Assembly (NCBI GenBank): GCA_963514095.1
Contig: OY741264.1
Location: forward strand, 34,309,641-34,373,640
Length of the DNA: 64,000 nucleotides
From: Eutrigla gurnardus
Taxonomy: Eukaryota; Chordata; Actinopteri; Perciformes; Triglidae
Direction of reading: 5' to 3'
Positions within the stretch are counted from its first letter, which is position 1; each line of letters opens with the position of its first letter. Shown one piece after another: positions 59,286 through 64,000 of the stretch. The position numbers were made by a program, and so were the translations under genes. The notes under the pieces were generated by a model. That model was not told where the DNA came from. It was given only the letters and a program-made list of their open reading frames with translations, and ran no database searches.

Positions 59286-61844
59286 CATTTCCAGCAGCAA
59301 TGAAACATAGAGAAACCATTGTTTTGAGTTTCACAAAAAGGAACAAATAGAACACAGAGTGTGTGTGTGTGTGTGTGTGTGTCTGAGGGGGGAGGGGGGT
59401 GTTGTGGAACAGCTGGCTTGTAATCCAGAGGTGGGGATCTTGTTCTTTTTTCTCCTGGGCTTCATTGGAGTGGATTCTCACCACTAACTGTAATGATATA
59501 AAGAATACACTAATAAACAGACATAGACAATGTACATGAACATGTAATCATTATCAATTCAGTTCTTAGTGCAGTGAATGTATGGCATAATAAATACAGT
59601 AATACTTTTTAGCTACAAGAAGTCTTACCTTTTATCAAAACAAGTGACAATTCTTCTGTGACAGAAGCATCCCACCTCTGGAGGACTTTCATGGGATCTA
59701 CCGCCATGGTTCTGTGTACATGCATGAGAGACCAGACAGCCTCTCATCCCCCATGCCAGATCGAAGCCAGTTTTTGAGTCGGCGTAGAGCTGAGAAAGAC
59801 CTTTCACAGGAGCAAGTGGTGACTGGCAATGTGAGGTACATGCAAAGGATGCACTGAATATTGGGATAACAGCCCATGTCAATGCTCTGCAGTGTCTCCT
59901 TTGCTGATTCAGGGAGATGTCCAGTATACATCTTGAAATGATGTTTCCATCTGTGTATTTCTTGCTCTGCAGCATCAGGCTGGGGCAGGTCCTCTTTGTA
60001 CCATGACAGGAGAAGATTTTCTTTGCTGTCGGTCAGCTGTGGCAGGGCATTCGGCACTAGGAGGGCTGCAAGCAGCGCTGGTTCATCGCCTTCAGCAAAC
60101 CTGGTCTTCAGTTCTCTAGTGACATGGTCGAGGAAAGGAAGAAACAAATTCACTCGATAATGCTCTGCAACTGAATCTGAAGGTGCATTGCTTCTGTGTT
60201 TTTGTGTTGTTGTTATGCGTTTCTTAACAGGGGCAACATCAATGGTGCTAGCCATCCGCACTGCTTCTTGATAAATGGAGCTGAATCTCTCCTCACAGCG
60301 CAGGCTCTCAATGACCTCAGCCACTTCTCGCCCCTCCTTGTAGGCGCTTAATAGATCCACATTTGGTGACTGCAGCCTTGTTGTCAGTGGCAGTATGTAG
60401 CCAAGAACTTTGTGGACTATTACTGCAGTAATGATCGTATCAAACGATTCTATGCTGTTTCGCAGCCTGCTGGTCTTTTCTGAATTAAGGCGTGTTCCAT
60501 CACTTTCAATTTTTTGCAGTGCCGAGTAAATGGGATGGAGCTTCGAGAGGAAGGCACCCACTGTTTTAATTCTGGACCCCCATCTGGTATCAGACATCAA
60601 AGGGATTCCTCCTCTGGCCCCCTCACCTTGCTCCTGCAAAACATGGTCTTGCAGCATGTTTTTCTTTGTAGCCGATGCTGAGAAGAAAACAGCTATTTTC
60701 TCAATCGTAGTCATCGTGTTTCTCACGATTGGGACATCACTGCATCCATGGACCACCACAAGATTCAAGGCATGGCTACGGCAGTGAGTAAAAAGGGCTC
60801 GTGGTTGAAGCTCCCTTATCTTCTTCTGAACACCACCCAACCTACCGCTCATGGTGCTAGCACCGTCATACCCTTGGCCCCGCAGAAAAGCAATAGGGAG
60901 CCCCCACTTCTCTAACTGTGCTAGGATGGCATGAGTGATGGATGCAGCATCCTGCCTGTCAAGTGCACAAAAACCCAGAAAATCCTCTTGTATCTCAAAA
61001 ACCTCTGATACATAACGGATGCAAATAGATAACTGCTCTGTTCCACCTATATCTGCTGTTTCATCTGCCAAAACTGAGAAGTATTTTGATTGTTTGATTT
61101 TCTGAATAATTGTTTCTTGGATCTCTGCCCCACAGCATGCAATCAATTCATTTTGAATTGATGGTGACACATATGTAGCATTCCGAGGTGCTGTCTCAAG
61201 GTGTAGTTTAAGTGTGTCATCAAACTTGGGTTTCCAGTTAACAAAGTGCTGGAAGTTGCCATCCTCTTCAAGGGTCTCTCCATTCCAATTGCCACGGAAT
61301 GCAATATTTCTCTTTCCAAGATTCAGTATTATGTCAAGGATCGAAAGCAAGATGTTACGGTTGGTCTGAACTTTGTCTGAATATGTTTTACTGATTACAG
61401 AATGTATGTCTCTCCTTTGTCCTTTACATACATGAAGGAAGTTTTCTGCCAGATCAGAAGCTGCCATATGCCCTGGAGTGTTTCCGTGATTTTGGATGAT
61501 CCCCCTTTTCTCACCTACAGCATTCTTCCAGTCCTTAAATCCCTCCCTCTGGAATGTGGCATTTGACCCTTTTTGTTTGCCAAACAAAATGCACACACAG
61601 CAATATGCTGCATCTTCAGATGGAGAGTATCGCAACCAGGGGTATTTTTTTTCCCACTCCACATTGTATCTGAGGAGCCTTTTCCCAAATTGCCTTTGAG
61701 GATATTTATATTGGATTCTGCTCCATTTGTTCTGGAGAATGCTCTGCCTATCTTCATCAGAGTAGTGACTCTGGCCTTTGTAAATTGCTGGGTCATGGGC
61801 TTGGGATAAGCATGCACCAGGTTCTCCTCCTGACTGAGCATCCT

Positions 61845-62436
61845 GACTCTGACTGGTGACTTCTCCTGCCCTCTCTCTCTCTTCTCCTCCTGACTGGGAA
61901 TCCTGACTGGTGACTTCTCCTGCCCTCTCTCTCTCTCCTCCTCCTGACTGGGAATCCTGACTGGTGACTTCTCCTGCCCTCTCTCTCTCTTCTCCTCCTG
62001 ACTGGGAATCCTGACTGGTGACTTCTCCTGCCCTCTCTCTCTCTTCTCCTCCTGACTGGGAATCCTGACTGGTGACTTCTCCTGCCCTCTCTCTCTCTTC
62101 TCCTCCTGACTGGGAATCCTGACTGGTGATTTCTCCTGCCCTCTCTCTCTCTTCTCCTCCTGACTGGGAATCCTGACTGGTGACTTCTCCTGCCCTCTCT
62201 CTCTCTTCTCCTCCTGACTCTGACTGGTGACTTCTCCTGCCCTCTCTCTCTCTTCTCCTCCTGACTGGGAATCCTGACTGGTGACTTCTCCTGCCCTCTC
62301 TCTCTCTTCTCCTCCTGACTGGGAATCCTGACTGGTGACTTCTCCTGCCCTCTCTCTCTCTTCTCCTCCTGACTGGGAATCCTGACTGGTGACTTCTCCT
62401 GCCCTCTCTCTCTCTCTTCTCCTCCTGACACTGTCC
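61845..62436 (-). repeat. 54-bp minisatellite encoding 18-residue repeats in the hAT transposase
   Basis: About eleven units; in the transposase frame each reads GEERERAGEVTSQDSQSG. Some units lack the GGGAATCCTGACT part (near 61848 and 62216), which changes the reading frame, so the same tract is open in several frames. Confidence 0.95.
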
Positions 62437-62469
62437 CACTTTCCTCATCCTTCTCTCCTGTCTCCTCCT

Positions 62470-63111
62470 CTGTTGAATTTTTTTTAGAAACAAGTGTAAG
62501 CAACTGAGTCATAGGTCTACCTTAATAACATGTTAGGGCTATATTAAAAAATAAAGTCCAGCACAATATGAATTATCCATCCTAACATAGCAAACTGTTA
62601 TTTTGACTTATTTTAATCCAGTATGTTGTCATTGTGATTTTAGTATAATTAGTGCTTTGTCTTCTGCAAATGGTGAGCCCAGGACAATTCTACACCTTTG
62701 GTGGATAATAAAGGTTGATTCTGTTCTATTACAATATATTAGCTGCATCCTAAGGGGACTGCTTTAAGACTGCAAGGGAAGGTTCACCACTACATGCCAT
62801 GCCACTGTAGGTTTTCCAGACTCAGAGTGAAGAATAAGCTTCTCGGTAACGTTAGCTATGTGTTGTGTGCTTAACCTAGCTAATAATGTCTAAATAAACC
62901 ATGACGTTGTAAAGAATGACTCTGTGAACAGTTTCCTTGTTTCAAAGAGCAGTAATCCACCACTAGCTGCATCTCCTTTCATTAGTTCTGTTACATTGTC
63001 AGTGCTGGTTGGCAAGTCTAGCCTAGCCTAGCCTAGCATTTCCAGCCAATTGCACCTGTTGCCTTTTGACACATTTCCCTCACTCTAATATTATTGTACT
63101 TAAATCCTCAC
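62470..63111 (-). other. Intron of the hAT transposase
   Basis: Between donor GAAG|GTGAGG (63112) and acceptor TTCAACAG (62470). AT-rich, with (GCCTA)n at 63019-63039. No other feature seen. Confidence 0.6.
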
Positions 63112-63270
63112 CTTCCTTCTTCTTTTCCTGCCTTTCTGTTGGCTTTCCTGCTGCTCCAAATGATAATGTAGATTGTTTAAACCTTTTACCAGAGACAAAC
63201 GGTAAACGTGACGAGTCTTTGCTTCGGCGCATTTTGGTGCCACTGACACTGGGCTGCTGGGCACATTCAG

Positions 63271-63273
<3 letters not shown>

Positions 63274-63328
<55 letters not shown>

Positions 63329-63353
63329 GTGTGTGTGTGTGTGTGTAGGTGTG

Positions 63354-63398
<45 letters not shown>

Positions 63399-63420
63399 GT
63401 GTGTGTGTGTGTGTGTGTGT
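63274..63420. repeat. (GT)n microsatellite with GTAG interruptions
   Basis: About 147 bases of GT interrupted four times by TAGG, then a short (AG)n. It lies just upstream of the hAT transposase start. Open frames here are dinucleotide artefacts. Confidence 0.97.
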
Positions 63421-63468
63421 AGAGAGAGAGAGTGGATTGGGAAGGGGGGGTGGGGGGAGTGGCCCCCT

Positions 63469-63840
63469 TGGCTTTACATCCCTGCACTGCTCTACCAGTT
63501 GCTTATCACCATAAGAACCCTGTTTCAATAAAAAAAAAATGTAGGCTATATGCTGCATTTTATTTGAACTCGATTTATATTTGAGAAAGTAAAAGTATAG
63601 AATACAGTTATTTAAGATTCTGTGTGGTGTATTTAATCATAATTTAAAAAATAATAATAATTAGGCTAGTTAAAAAATATATTATTATCAGTAATTTTTT
63701 TTAAAATGACTAGACATTTCAGGCGATCCCATTTGAATTCCAGGCGGCCCCACTTGGGGCCTCGACCCCAAGGTTGAGAAACACTTGGTTTTACATCCCT
63801 GCACTGCTCTGCAGTTGCTTATCACCCTGTTTCAATAATT
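63469..63840. repeat. Local duplication flanking a hAT-like terminal fragment
   Basis: CTTTACATCCCTGCACTGCTCT...CAGTTGCTTATCACC...CCCTGTTTCAATAA occurs at 63469-63530 and again, with small deletions, at 63791-63840. The DNA between ends in GGCGGCCCCACTTGGGGCCTCGACCCCAAGGTTGAGAAACACT, an inverted hAT-type end. 63841-64000 shows nothing recognisable. Confidence 0.55.
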
Positions 63841-64000
63841 CCCAACCACAAACCAATGAAATAGTGTTAAGTTGGGATATGTTTGGGTATAGTAAATTTA
63901 ATTAATTGTTGACAGATGTAAATTAGTTGTTAGATATTTTGTATCGGCCTATTCATGTTCCTACGTGTGTGTCACAGACCCTGTTCCCCTGGCCTGTGAT

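Larger units (their letters stand above)
59698..63232 (-). pseudogene. hAT transposase, ZMYM/P52rIPK-like, near-intact with frame lesions at both ends
   Basis: Exon 1 (63232-63112) starts MRRSKDSSRLPFVSG, then KRFKQSTLSFG, and ends GAAG|GTGAGG. Exon 2 begins after TTCAACAG at 62469, in phase (EETGEKDEESGTVSGG), and enters an 18-residue repeat tract. From about 61850 to 59698 a clean frame holds a TTF-type zinc finger (WLRYSPSEDAAYCCVCILFG), the DUF4371-type core (FSVLADETADIGGTEQLSIC, RGQGYDGASTMSG, HCRSHALNLVVV, MSDTRWGSR) and the hAT dimerisation motif (TTCSCERSFSALRRLKNWLR). The first repeat unit has two extra bases (AG slip), so the exon frame does not reach the core without another shift. 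At the C-terminus a missing base near 59735 replaces the expected MHVHRTM continuation. The core would otherwise be complete. Confidence 0.88.
58773..63488 (-). mobile_element. hAT-type transposon inserted in the BEL/Pao element
   Basis: The left boundary at 58773 (CAAGGCCGTAGCCAGGATTT) interrupts BEL/Pao pol. The right boundary is taken at CCTTGGCTTTACATCCCTGCACTG (about 63488), hAT-like in its terminal CAGTG. The two ends are only weakly alike and no eight-base duplication was found, so both limits are approximate. The interior holds a two-exon hAT transposase on the minus strand and three (GT)n tracts. 58790-59190 and 59300-59690 are non-coding. Confidence 0.6.

Noticed and set aside
63080..63558. 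Open frames rich in Thr-His on the minus strand before the hAT exon 1
   Set aside because: Only the part from 63232 is supported (start codon, donor site, phase with exon 2); the upstream Thr-His run is the (GT)n tract.

Overview
This is a 64 kb piece of a teleost fish genome, probably a percomorph. The evidence is a FISNA-NACHT-LRR-B30.2 (NLRC3-like) receptor gene, which is a fish-specific architecture, together with fish-type repeats: Tc1-like, hAT, PIF/Harbinger, CACTG-ended, KDZ-type, L1/L2, Gypsy, BEL/Pao and Copia elements, TTAA-flanked MITEs and long (CA)n tracts. No species can be named from the sequence alone. Almost everything outside the NLR gene is transposable-element DNA, much of it nested.

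Layout. 1-1487: minus-strand L1 debris. 1488-2600: a PIF/Harbinger-like unit carrying only the Myb/SANT protein. 2809-3815: a TA-flanked Tc1-like non-autonomous element. 4023-5486: an unclassified 1.46 kb unit with LTR-like ends. 5662-7294: a broken three-exon Tc1/mariner-type transposase. 7433-8423: the 3' end of a Copia element, minus strand. 8424-19899: an 11.5 kb element bounded by long terminal inverted repeats (47 bp perfect at the tips) with cruciform-forming subterminal DNA. It holds two convergent spliced genes, a CxC2 cysteine-cluster protein of the KDZ transposase type on the plus strand and a zinc-ribbon, repeat-tailed gene on the minus strand, plus an internal CACTG-ended element. 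19900-21174: an L2/CR1-type LINE fragment joined to an L1.

21175-32687: a Ty3/Gypsy element of the YLDD / DD35E integrase type inserted in that L1 (which resumes at 32691). Its gag zinc knuckle is split by a second Harbinger-like element and its 3' LTR contains a 5'-truncated L1. The two LTRs are about 99 % identical, so the stack is young.

34878-53643: the NLRC3-like gene. Nine exons join in perfect phase into an 1106-codon frame: N-terminal peptide exons, FISNA/NACHT, three LRR exons, B30.2/SPRY. Its introns carry an L2 LINE, a hAT element with a Tc1-like element inside, two TTAA-flanked MITEs and a minisatellite of about 50 units grown out of an LRR-exon splice donor. 54410-55345 is a second minisatellite. 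56233-58772 is a truncated BEL/Pao element with a tRNA-Phe-type primer site. It is cut by a hAT element (about 58773-63488, minus strand) with a long, nearly intact ZMYM/P52rIPK-like transposase. The window ends in simple repeats and a small duplication.

How the parts relate: only the NLR gene looks like a host gene (cytosolic innate immune sensing, by family). The transposon genes describe their own mobility systems, nearly all visibly broken. The most unusual object is the 11.5 kb KDZ-type element with its second gene.
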